Position numbers and translations under genes: made by a program. Shown one piece after another: positions 11,415-22,900 of a stretch of 64,000 nt of DNA; position 1 is the stretch's first letter, and every line of letters begins with the position of its first letter. The DNA comes from Oncomelania hupensis (taxonomy: Eukaryota; Mollusca; Gastropoda; Littorinimorpha; Pomatiopsidae), in NCBI GenBank assembly GCA_036898135.1, contig CM072526.1, positions 54,567,821-54,631,820 of the forward strand, written 5' to 3'. The notes below the pieces were generated by a model. It ran no database searches. It was not told the DNA's origin and saw only the letters and a list, made by a program, of their open reading frames with translations.

Positions 11415-11855
11415 TTTCCATTCCATAGGCTCTGGAGGTGATGTCAAACCTTTGTACCAGCTGTTTAAGTTCTTGTTCCTCTCAAACCTATCCATCAATG
11501 TCATCCACAAAACGGAGGTTGGAGATTGCTCTACCCCCTATGCTGACTGTGCCTTCATGATCTGAAAGGGCATCTCACATGATGCGCTCTAGGAAGATGT
11601 TGAAGTTGTTAAGTGTTGGAGAGAGTAGACATCCGTGACGCACACCGATTGTTGTTCTGAACCAGTTCTCGATGGCGCTGTTGTGGAGGACTGCACTGGT
11701 AGCCTTGTCATACAGGCTTTTGATGACTTCAATAATGTTAGGGCTGATGTTGTATACTCTCATGCTTGCCCACAGAGCTGCGTGCAAGACTCAGTCAAAC
11801 GCTTTGTTGAAGTCCACAAACATATGGTATAGATGTTGTTGGTGCTGTAGGTACT
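11415..11855 (-). pseudogene. RTE-like LINE reverse transcriptase fragment
   Basis: The minus-strand translation shows [20 protein letters not shown], the WFRTTIGVRHGCLLSPTL palm motif, NIFLERIM, and further on an ISNLRF-type segment leading to a VDDI in place of the catalytic ADD. The family normally has GVRQGC, so Q is replaced by H. Both ends are truncated and frames shift. Related fragments are at 13352-13450, 15590-15885 and 21165-21700. Confidence 0.75.
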
Positions 11856-11859
11856 ACTA

Positions 11860-12562
11860 ACTACTAACATTTTTTCTAAATTACAAATATTGTATTTGTA
11901 TTTGTAATCATCTTCGCATCTCTTAATATTTCGCAATCTATCATGTATTTGTATGATATTACAAATTTCTGAATAATCAAACTTATCAATGCCCTCATTT
12001 ATATTTATGCCTCATAAATATCTTTTATAACCCACTCCCATAATTAATCAACGACCAGATTTCTTGCTTTACTTCTTATTTCCTGTTTCTTGTTTGAATT
12101 TCACAAAACACAAAACAATTGCTGATACTTCCACCACCGCTTTTAATCATCTATCTCAACAACTCATTTATCGTCCGTCTCCTTAAAGTTTAGATACGCT
12201 CTGCGATAATTACGTTTTCGTTTTTATAAGCTCTTATTAACAAAACTAATACAGACTTCTTTGTATCAATGCTAAGCAATTCCAGCAACTGTAATACGGC
12301 TTCTCAAAATTATGAAAACGTTACATCACTTCCAACCACTCTAGTAGGTTTCTAACACTGTATAGAAACCATTATTGGACTCTGTCATAACCTCTTTAAT
12401 TTTAATGCCTGTTCATCGGTCTTAAAATAGGAGTATGTTCTATTTCCCTCCATGTCTCTTTAAACAGCGTTGAAGGCACCGTTCATTGTCTTTCATCGTT
12501 GATTATACCATAGCACCAGTGGACAGGTTTTCAAGGCTTAATCATTGATACGTATGCAGACC

Positions 12563-12564
<2 letters not shown>
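11860..12564. other. AT-rich intergenic sequence without a recognised feature
   Basis: No conserved coding frame, RNA gene or known repeat was recognised. Confidence 0.45.

Positions 12565-12645
<81 letters not shown>
12565..12645. repeat. (GA)n microsatellite
   Basis: A pure AG dinucleotide tract of about 80 bp. Confidence 0.98.
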
Positions 12646-12647
<2 letters not shown>

Positions 12648-13110
12648 TCACAAGTCACAACTTTACTGACGGGGCCCCCAACCTGTTCGCAAGGAGGTAC
12701 ACCACTAAATAACAATAACAATTGAACTTTGGAACAATGGCGCAAATAAACAAATAGGTGCCTAGCGCCAATAAGGCCAAATAAACATGTCAACACACTT
12801 CCCTGCAGAAGCAAAATAACAGTGGCATATTATTTCAAAGGGATCGTTGTGTACGGACATTACATTGTTCGTAACGTGTTTTTATGGCATAATAAATGAA
12901 CTTTCCTACGGACCTTGTAATGTGTTTGTAACAAGTTTTGTAAAAGGTTTTGGAAAAAGTTCATAGAGGGGAGAAAGAGAGAGAGAACAAAAGAGAGAAA
13001 TTCGTTTTCTTTTTACCTTCTTGCATTAAGCTTACCTGACTAATTCAATGACTTCAGACGTGCTGGATTTTGTCATTTCCATGACCCATTTGGGACGTAT
13101 TATGTGAGAA

Positions 13111-13196
<86 letters not shown>
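13111..13196. repeat. (GA)n microsatellite
   Basis: A second long GA tract, interrupted near each end by GGGA. It is followed by CAGACAG-type repeats. Confidence 0.97.
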
Positions 13197-13351
13197 GTTG
13201 GTACATACATACAGATGGGTATTGATACATATAGACAGACATTCACACAGACGGACATTCACACAGACAGATATTGACACAGACAGACGGACAGACCGTA
13301 ATGATTTCATCAGTGGATAGTAGGCGTATAAAAAAAAAAAAAAAGCTACAT

Positions 13352-13450
13352 GTGATTAATGTAGGATGGAGTACGCTGGTTAAACGATCATCTGTGGTGC
13401 CCCAACGACTTCCGAGTAACGGGATAGGATTGGAACACAGTGAGTGTGGG
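13352..13450 (+). pseudogene. RTE-like LINE C-terminal fragment
   Basis: The plus-strand translation reads [14 protein letters not shown], the basic C-terminal end of the same LINE type found reversed at 21175-21360. Only this terminal piece remains. Confidence 0.65.
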
Positions 13451-13635
13451 CTGGTGTGGCGTGACGTCGGGCTGTCTTATCGCAGAACCTCTATTGGTTG
13501 CACCGGGTAGATCTACCCGACTTGCTAGGTGGCAAGTTTCGCTGATAACAACTGAATCAACATTCCAACACATTGACTGACTTATTGAGTTGGACCCTGT
13601 TAAAGTGACTTGCAAAACAAAATGAATCAGAAACA

Positions 13636-13945
<310 letters not shown>

Positions 13946-13965
13946 AACTTAATACTTACCAACCT

Positions 13966-14030
13966 ACATACATACATACATACATACATACATACATACA
14001 TACATACATACATGCATACATACATACAAA
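13966..14030. repeat. (ATAC)n microsatellite
   Basis: Tetranucleotide ATAC/CATA repeats run for about 65 bp. A weaker copy is at 14480-14520. Confidence 0.95.
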
Positions 14031-14036
14031 CATTTG

Positions 14037-14475
14037 TGGCAGATTTGAAGGCGACTGGTTCACGATTGGGAAAGAGACTGCCTGCCTTCCATTTGTTGGT
14101 TAGTCTAGCCTTGGGTGGCCCCTGCTGTGCAGAATCCTTTGGTGTGGCCATTGGGTTATGCAGGACAAGGCGATACCGGTACGACATAATTTATGTTCTC
14201 CCCGCCTGACCATTCGTCTTCTGCTTTTGGTGGTGTGCAGGACTACATTGTCGGCATACATTTTATTCAAGTCAGTGGCAGTGACTTATGTAGAGTGTCG
14301 TGGCACTAGTAGCCGGCAAACCGGTTTACTAGCAACACGCTTCACCGCGTTGCAGGGCAAATAATTTTATGTCCCTCTAACGAGGAATAAATGAAAATTT
14401 GCAGTTCGGGTAGGGCGGTGTTCTCAAGGGCGTGGACCAGAGACGGGGCTCAAATACTCTGCTCCTCTACATATA
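14037..14475 (+). repeat. Dispersed repeat, plus orientation (family of 9650-10700)
   Basis: This matches the reverse complement of 9650-10017 plus 10617 onward, without the SINE-like insertion, so it shows the uninterrupted state. No ORF or RNA structure is recognised. Confidence 0.75.
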
Positions 14476-14479
14476 TACA

Positions 14480-15095
14480 GTACATACATACATACATACA
14501 GTACATACAGTTCATACATGCATAAACATAGGCAATTTAGATAGCAAGAAAGATAAACAGCCACGTTGAAGATATACACACACGGATGCAGTTAGCTTAT
14601 GAATAGACCTACGTGCATATGTTTACTGGAATCACACAAACAAATGCTGTCATTATTTGCCTTATTACTGGAATCACTCTAATACATGCTGTCATTTTTG
14701 GTCTGTTCATTTCGGTGAAGACAACATTAAAAACAAATCTATAAGCACTAATTTTCATCAGTTAGACGTTTGCAAATAGCTTATTCCCTCTCCCCATCTA
14801 ACTAACCAAATATTTCTTCCATCTCCCTCATTACTCCCGTCCCCCTAATTCCCTAGTCTAAAATAATTTCGGTGAAAAGACGTTAAATGAAAATACAGAC
14901 ATCAGATATTAAATAGATAAATAGTGCAAACTAAGCCGAACTAAACCATAGTTAAGGTCATTTGCCACTTCCATTGTTTTACAGTGTTAACAAAATGTTA
15001 ACCGTAAGACCTATAAATAGCTTTATGAAGTATTCAGATCACAGCGATCTGCGTTATTAGCTGATGGGTAATTATAGTACTATGTTCTTGTTGGT
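14480..15095. other. Unassigned intergenic sequence
   Basis: No gene was recognised. AAATAATTTCGGTGAAAAGACG appears as a short motif resembling a sequence near 14710, perhaps remnants of one repeat. Confidence 0.4.
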
Positions 15096-15134
15096 GTGAT
15101 GCTGCATCTTTGTTGTAATGGCATCTCCCAGGCA

Positions 15135-15226
15135 ATTAAAATGTTGTTGTTGTTTTTGTTGTTTTTGTTGTTGTTGTTGTTGATGATGATGACGTTGATG
15201 ATGAAGAAGAAGATGATGATGATGAA

Positions 15227-15273
<47 letters not shown>

Positions 15274-15275
15274 CG
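15135..15275. repeat. (TTG)n and (GAT)n microsatellites
   Basis: TTGTTG repeats run into GATGAT repeats. They generate spurious poly-Met, poly-His and poly-Ser frames. Confidence 0.95.
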
Positions 15276-15589
15276 ATGGTAATGTTCTGTGTTGTTGTGT
15301 GCGTGCGTATGTGTCTGTATGCATTTATATTCCTCTGTGTGTGTGTGCGTGTGTGAGTGTGTGTTGTTTATGTAATAAATCAAATAAATATTCTTTCTAA
15401 ATCTATAGCTTAATTTGTTGCTTTCAATTGTAGACAAACACAAGCCATTGAGACTATGCCTATATATGCAAACTGTGCTTGATTGGAGTTATTTTCAAAG
15501 TTTTTACCTTACTACAAATAATGGTGAGGGCGTCAATCATCGATTCTCCTCCTGCTTGAAGAAACGAGTTGACGCCATCACCATTATTT

Positions 15590-15885
15590 GTAACAGGGTC
15601 TGGCAGAGTGGTATAGTGTCCTACACCATGGACCCAGTCGCTTGCCATCACTCTTCCCAATAAAGGTAACCTTCAGGAGTGTGAAAATTACCGCACCATC
15701 AGCCTCGTCAGCCATCCCAGCAAGGTCCTCCTGAAAATAATACTCAGCAGGTTGAAACCCCAAGCTGAACAAATCATAGCTGAAGAACAAGCAGGATTAA
15801 GGGCAGAGCGAAGTACCACTGAACAGATTTTCAACCCCAGAATAATCTTCAAAAAATACCTTCAGCACCAACAACATTCATTTGT
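15590..15885 (+). pseudogene. RTE-like LINE reverse transcriptase fragment
   Basis: The plus-strand translation gives ENYRTISLVSHPSKVLLKII and then [17 protein letters not shown], the conserved N-terminal part of the reverse transcriptase in this LINE type. Usual family residues FRAGRST are changed to LRAERST. The fragment ends at LQHQQ, after which unrelated sequence begins. Confidence 0.8.
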
Positions 15886-16429
15886 TGTTCATTATTCAGA
15901 CTGTTCTCTATTTCCTGGCATTGATCTTCTATCCAGTTCAATGCTAGTTCGATGTTGACCTTTAATTCCTTGTTGATCTTTTAGATAAGGTCTATGTACG
16001 GAATTAAAAAAAGAACCACTCAACTTTTTTTTAATTGTCGATTTTTAACAAATCAAGGTAAGCCCACGCCATGTTAAGATAAATTGTGAAGTATGTTAAT
16101 CTTCGTGAATGTCGATGTAATAAGTTCCTTGTTCGTACCGAGGTATAAGTGACTACAAGTCGTATATCCAGTGCCACCGATCGTTATCTCAAACACTCCA
16201 TTGCTTTTCCTACTATAGCACTTTCAGCAACAAGGATTGTTACGTGTTCAGGAAAGGGAATCACGGTTACAGCAGGGGAGGGTGTACAAACACTTTTTAT
16301 ACGCTAATTTCTGATTTCTGGGATGGTCGAACTATATACTGAGCTTTGACAGGCAGCGGCCGTCAAACAATTGTCAAAAGCTAAATTGTACTCTCCTTCT
16401 TCTTCTTCTTCTTCTTTGGGGTTGGGGGT

Positions 16430-16592
16430 ATGGATAACGGAAAGGGGGGATGTGGTGCACGATTGCCCAGTTCACCCCTGTTATAGGCCTACGGATCAAG
16501 GGTGAGCCCTCTTTCAACCAAGTTGTGGTCCTGATTCGGCTCTTTTGCAGTCCGCTGAACCCTATAAACAATATGACTGACTAACCCTCATC
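16430..16592 (+). mobile_element. Truncated SINE-like element, 3' end only
   Basis: Only the last part of the SINE-like family is present: GGTGAGCCCTCTTTCAACCA, GTGGTCCTGATTCGGCTC and GCAGTCCGCTGAACC, then an AT-rich tail. A TTC microsatellite precedes it. Confidence 0.6.
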
Positions 16593-16609
16593 CGCCCCTG
16601 ATGTGTGGG

Positions 16610-16616
16610 TGCGTTG

Positions 16617-16647
<31 letters not shown>

Positions 16648-16800
16648 CGTGGGTGTGTGTGTGTGTGTGACATGTGTGCATGTGTGTATTTCCATCAGTT
16701 GTAGCCTATGTGTGTACATAGGTGTGTGTGTGGGTGTTCGTGTGTGTGGGTGTGGGTGTGCGTGCGCGCGCGTGTGTGTGTTTACACGCGCGCGCGATCA
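16610..16800. repeat. Alternating GT/CG tract with Z-DNA potential
   Basis: Long alternating purine-pyrimidine runs occur at 16618-16670 and 16755-16797. The second is palindromic around TTTA (GCGCGCGTGTG facing CACGCGCGCGCG). It lies about 0.7-0.85 kb upstream of the NPC1 start codon. Confidence 0.85.
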
Positions 16801-17100
16801 TTTGTGTGAGCTTCATATCACTGTCGTGAATTAGATTGTTTGAAATGCATCAATCTGCGCAGCAACTGGGTTGCCTTAATAATCAATTTTAAACATTCGT
16901 TCTAACTAGCTTCTACTTCTTCTTCTTCTCCTCCTCCTACTCCTCCTTTCTAATAGGATATATTCTATTTTCTTGAAGAAAAATTATGATTTTTAAATTT
17001 ATAGCAGTTATGAATACTTCCTGTTTGTTTTCTTTAAAACGTTTTCCTCAACCACCATCATTATCTTGTTCCGATGTTGCCAGGCCGCTTTTGTGTGCCC
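16800..17100. other. Upstream flank of NPC1
   Basis: No recognised feature except a CTT/CTC-rich tract near 16915-16945. Confidence 0.4.
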
Positions 17101-17468
17101 GGTGCAGAAAAAGTGCACTTGCACTTCTCTGAGCGGGAGTGTTCATTTGTGTCAGCAACAAGGTCTACTATAATGAAGTGTTTCCGATAAAGTTTTATAA
17201 GCAGTAATTTTCTAATGCAAAATGTCGTAATATTATTCGTCCTCGTTGGATCAAAACTCCACTATTATAGAGAAAGAAAAAACTAACGATACGACATGTA
17301 ACCGATTTACTCCCCCGCTAAAAATAAAACTCACATGATCATACGATTGGTCTCTTCCGGTTCAGAGTCACAGTTTGATCGTGGTGACAGAGAACCCACC
17401 CTTTCGTAACATAGCAGCTGACACAAGTCGTTGTTGACTTGTTGGGCTGTCTGCAGCATCATTGAAAC
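17100..17468 (+). promoter_or_regulatory. Probable NPC1 promoter and 5' UTR region
   Basis: This is non-repetitive sequence directly upstream of the NPC1 start codon. I see no TATA box at a convincing position. An E-box, CACATG, lies at 17332-17337 within TCACATGATC. It loosely resembles the TFEB/CLEAR site that controls lysosomal genes in mammals, but it has only part of the palindrome. The transcription start cannot be fixed from sequence alone. Confidence 0.35.
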
Positions 17469-17537
17469 ATGACTAAAGTTCTACAGAATTTGTTCTTCCT
17501 TGTGTGTGTGTGTACTCTCTCATGGACGTTTGTGCAG
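17469..17537 (+). CDS. NPC1: NPC1 exon 1: start codon and signal peptide
   Basis: This exon encodes residues 1-23: Met, Thr, Lys, then a hydrophobic run rich in Leu, Phe, Val and Cys, typical of an ER signal peptide. The ATG context is AACATGA. The donor is CAG|GTAGGA and the intron is phase 0. I chose this ATG because it opens a signal peptide that joins in frame to the conserved Cys-rich domain. Exon 2 has no in-frame ATG before the conserved region. Confidence 0.88.
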
Positions 17538-18325
17538 GTAGGATTGTTTGTTCCTTGACCGTTTGAGAGGCCGAGAGTGCAGACAAAATTTCAGCGAAGC
17601 AGACGATGTTTTAAAAAGTATATTATTATGCGATGCTCAAGGGACAAACACAACTTTTGTATGCGCATGATTTGTCTACAATTTTAGTTCATATTTATAT
17701 GAAGATCAGTCCTGGACCCCATGAAAAATCATGTAATCGTTTTGATTAGGGTAAGGGCTAGGAATCAGTAGGATCATAAGTTTGGGTACTTAGGCTAGGG
17801 TTTAAGGCTTGAGTTACTTAACTCAGTTAGCAAACCCACACCATAACCTTGCGAATTAGATTCATTCTGTACGTATTTCTGTGGACCATATTCGGTGAAT
17901 TAGTACGGAGTGCTTATCTTGACGATTGTCATTTCAATTACTGAATTAGTACAGCTCGCTATCTGGTGCTAAAGGAATAGTAAGAATGGACCTTTTGTAA
18001 AGATTATACGCTTGCCTTATACTATTAAGACCCATTTGAATATTTATTTTATATCTGTTTGACAATAGACCATTGCACAGACATACAGTCACAGAACTTT
18101 ACACTGATGCACATATCAGCATACAATACAATACATAGATCTGCATTACCATAAAAGGAATTGCAACTGCCAACAGACGCAGAATCACATTTTTAAATCA
18201 TATACATTAATAATACACAATAATCTGTTCTTATCCACATAACACTCAAACATTATTTCAACATAATGTATTAAAGCACTTTAACCCCCACACAAAAATA
18301 CCAGTACCCCTTGCATCTCTCTCTC

Positions 18326-18370
<45 letters not shown>

Positions 18371-19835
18371 TTCTCTTCCACACACCAACACACACACACA
18401 CACAAACATTTCAAGAGCTATTATTCTCCATAAACCTCATGAAATGAAATACATTATTTAAATTAGGGATGTGAACATATAATGATATATCAAAGACACA
18501 CAAACACACAATCTTTCAGAAAGGTTCTGAACACACACATCTTTCAACTGTGAAATCCATACACAAAAGGCTTTAGTTTATATTGCTTGGGTATTTTTAT
18601 GGCTAATGGCCGGGATCCTATTGTTATTCTTCGAGTGCATTGAGCATGGCTGTTTCATGGAGTCTGCTCCTTATAAGACCATCATCATCATCATCATCAT
18701 CATCATCACACACCCTTACCCACATGCATGCTCTGTCACACACATATACACACACCCACACACACATTTCACATAGATCTGAGCAAGCAAAGCAGTTGCA
18801 TGCCTTGTTAGCCCAGGGTATCACACAGCACATGTATGTGATGAGATTATAATACATGATATTAACAAAGGAGTTCTAAGTCTAAATCCACTATCTCATG
18901 GCATTAGGTCTGTGTACACATTTGCATAATACATTGCATAATGCTGTCAGGGTGCCTTGTCTTAGTTTCGTTTTACAATCATACAAATCATACTGTCATA
19001 AAATTCATAATGTTTGCACAGAACTTTACACTTTTGCAGGATACACATTACTAGTAAATGCCATCACCTTAGTCTGTGCTTTAGTCTTGTCTAGGCTAGA
19101 CTATTGTAATGCCCTACTGGCTTCCTGCCCAAGTCATCTCATAGACAAACTTCAAAAAGTCCAGAATTGTGCTGCTAGTGCTAGGCTAGTCTTCAGGGCA
19201 AAAAAGCGCGATCACATCACTCCACTACTCCGTAAGCTTCATTGGCTACCCATAGACTGATGATAGAGGCCCGCATTAAATACAAACTGTCCGTACTGTG
19301 CCACAATTTCTTCTCTGGAACCTGCTCTTCATACTTGTCAGATATCTGCTGTCTGTCTATGTCCCTTCTCGCACTCTTCGATCTTCTTCTGACTCTCGCA
19401 CACTCTGCATTAAAAACCAACACCAAAATGTACGGAGAACGGGCATTCACCTATTGTGCACCCAGACAATGGAACACTCTTCCAGCCAACATCAGACACA
19501 AGAAGACCACATCCTCGTTCAAGCAAGCTCTAAAATCTCACCTCTTCATACTCTACTATCCTGACTAAATCCTTCATTCTCATAGACCCTAGCTGCAGCT
19601 CATATTTGTTCTGCTTTTGGCTATGCTTGTGGATTTGCCGTGATTGTGATGACTTGTTTGCAGAAAGTTAACTTTATGTATTTTTTTGATTTTGTGTGTG
19701 GGGTTTTATTTTATTTTTTCTCATTGTATAATTTCTAGCCAATATTGTAAGTTGTTTTATGTTTGTTTTTTCTTTTCATGTAAAGCGCTATGAGCTTGTC
19801 TATAAAAAGACAAGTAATAGCGCTATATAAATGTC

Positions 19836-19896
<61 letters not shown>

Positions 19897-19897
19897 A

Positions 19898-19965
<68 letters not shown>

Positions 19966-22900
19966 TATTGTACTACTAGTATTAGTTCAGGCAATGTGCC
20001 CAATGCAGCCAGTGGGTGGCTAAGGCGGCTTGAGTTAGATCCTGTATCAGCCACTGCTTTGAGCAGCCCTTGAGCTGGAAAAGCGCAATATAAGAATGAT
20101 CAAATAAATAAATAAATTAGACTTCATAGTTTAGCAGTATTAACCATTTGTAGACTTAATTAATAGTTTAGCAGTATGAAGCATTTATAATTATACTTAT
20201 AGACTTAATAATTTAGCAGTATTAAGCATTTATTATAGACTTAATAGTTTAGCACTATTTAAGCATAATTTTATAGACTTAATAGTTTAGCAGTAGTACT
20301 AGTAGGCATTATATGACTTAATTAATAGTTTAGCAGTATTTATTAAGCATTATAGACTTAATAGTTTAGCAGTATTAACCATTTATAGACTTAATAGTTT
20401 AGCAGTATTAACCATTTATAGACTTAAGTTAATAGTTTAGCAGTATTAAAGCATTTATAGGCTTAATAATAATAGTTTAGCAAATAAGCATTTATAGACT
20501 TAATAGTTTAGCAGTATTAAGCATAAGGATTTTCTTAAGTTTGTGTCAGTATCTTCTGATAGCAATACCCTTGCCTTAACCGTTCACACCACATGAGTTA
20601 TATTTATGTGTTTGTTGTGTAATAGAGTGTACACAGCTAAATGTGATGCACACTACATTATGAATAAATGTATGAACTTATGAAGACTAAAGGCCAGATA
20701 GTCTGTATCTATTTATAGTACGGTGTAAGCATTGAATGTCATTTTGATGTCAGGCTCACATTCTTAGATTGTGTTTGTGTTTGGTTGTTAAGTGTGTTTG
20801 TGTGTATGTATTTGTAGTAGTAGTAGTAGTTTGAGGACAAAACAGGCCGTGAAGCTTTTATGAATGTCCTATCTTTGCTTGAGTCCCACTATAGGCTTGC
20901 AATTTTCCTATTTCTCATCAAAGCAATACAATAAAAATATTTTGGCATTGTGTCCAACTGGATTTTAAAACAATCAGTATTCTGTGCAGTTTTTATAGTT
21001 AATGGTAAACTGTTCCATTGTGAACAAACTCTCTGTTGTGTTATAGTAAAGAAAAATTGTGTTTAGTATTAGAATGCTGTTTAAGAATCTTACCTTCTGG
21101 GTTCCTAGTTGTGATGAGGTGTTACAAAAAAACATTTGGCCATTCTAAATCACCAATTTTATACAAAATATATTCTATCCTATCCCATAACTCGGAGGTC
21201 GTAGGGGCACCACAGATGATCGTTTAACCAGCGTACTCCATCTTTCCCTGTCCTCAGCAACCCTGATTGTGATTGTTTCACTCGGTGTCAAACCAGTCCA
21301 TTCTCGAATGTTGTCCTCCCACCTCTTTTTGGGTCTCCCTCTTCTTCTACCTCCTTGCACTGTGGCTTGCAGGATGGTCTTTGCAAGACCTGATGATCTG
21401 GTGACATGGCCATACCATTAGAGGACTGCACTGGTAGTCATACAGGCTTTTGATGACTTCCAATAATTTTAGGGCTGATGTTGTACACTCTCATGGTTGC
21501 CCACAGAGCTGCAGGCCAGCCTTGGTCAAACGCCTTTTTGAAGTCTACGAACACATGATATAGATGCTGTTGGTGCTGTAGGTATTTCTCGCAGATTATT
21601 CTGAGGTTGAAAATCTGTTCAGTGGTACTTCGCCCTGCCCTGAATCCTGCTTGTTCTTCAGCTATGATTTGTTCAGTTTGGGGTTTAAAGTTAAAATAAA
21701 ATATGTTGTAGGCAATCGTAAGTGACAGTATTTGTAGATGATGACATGAGGTACAATATTGCAACACTGTTCTTGTGCCCATCACCTTTGGTCAGGACGT
21801 GAGTCATCCTGTGCATTGTCAACAGTAAACTTAAGGCAGTGTTACTCATTCATTATGTATGCTTAGGAGTTGTGCAAAATTGTCTATATTTACGCATTCT
21901 TCAAAACGAGCGCACAGTTTTTATTCAGTGGACATGATTTTGATGTACACTTGTCTTTAGCTTACCGGAATGCAAAATAAAGTTGTGCATGCTCCCGATC
22001 CTCCTATGATGTCATCAGGCGTGCATGTTGAATGGGGACCCCATTGTTTGGTGCATGCTGGTAACACTGACGCTCACTCTCACAGACACACAGACATCTT
22101 CGTTGGTGTGGTTGGTTTAATCAGTAGACAGCAAGAGAAAGAGGTGAAAACTGTGGGCATAAAAACAAAACACAAATAAGCCCTACACAATCACAACCTT
22201 ACACATACAGTCTTACTTATAATCTGAACAGAGAACCAGAGTAGAGTGAATGAAAAGAGAAAGGGAGAAAGAAAGAAAGAAAAGAAAGAAAGGGAGAGAA
22301 AGCTGCAAAAGCGATAGGCTCATAGAGACACAGGGAATGAGAAATAAGGCGAAGAATAGCGGAGACAGAAACAGTGGTAAACAGGGAGAGAGACGGACAG
22401 ACAGACAGGTGGGCAATAGAAAGAGAGAAGCAGACAAACCAATAAGGGAAAAGGAAGACAGACACACAGAGGGAGTGAAAGAGACAGCAGGAAAAGTGCA
22501 CAACATTATCACTTCCTAAACAAACAACTAAACTCTTACACATTCCAATACACTAAACTATTAACACACATTATAACCAGCGAAAATCAATGCATAAATT
22601 ATCACCAAAAAGCTTTTCCAAAAACAAAATTACTTTCCTTAAACTGTAAACTTACTGAGACCAACTCGCAGTCGTTGATAAGAATATGAAAACCAAAGGA
22701 AACTTACTTCGCTTAGTATAACTTCCGACAGTTGACATTTCAGACTAAGTTACTAAGTTATGAGACAAACACAAGACAAAAATAATGCCACGTACCATAT
22801 TCCAGATTCAACCTAATCACACAACATCACAGAAAAATTGACAGCTCTGCAAAAACAAACTTTCTCCGTTGAAAGACCGAGGAGGACAAGCTAATATTCA

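Noticed and set aside
22213..22543. Leu/Ser/Phe-rich minus-strand frames resembling membrane proteins
   Set aside because: They come from a purine-rich low-complexity tract on the + strand and have no conserved motif.
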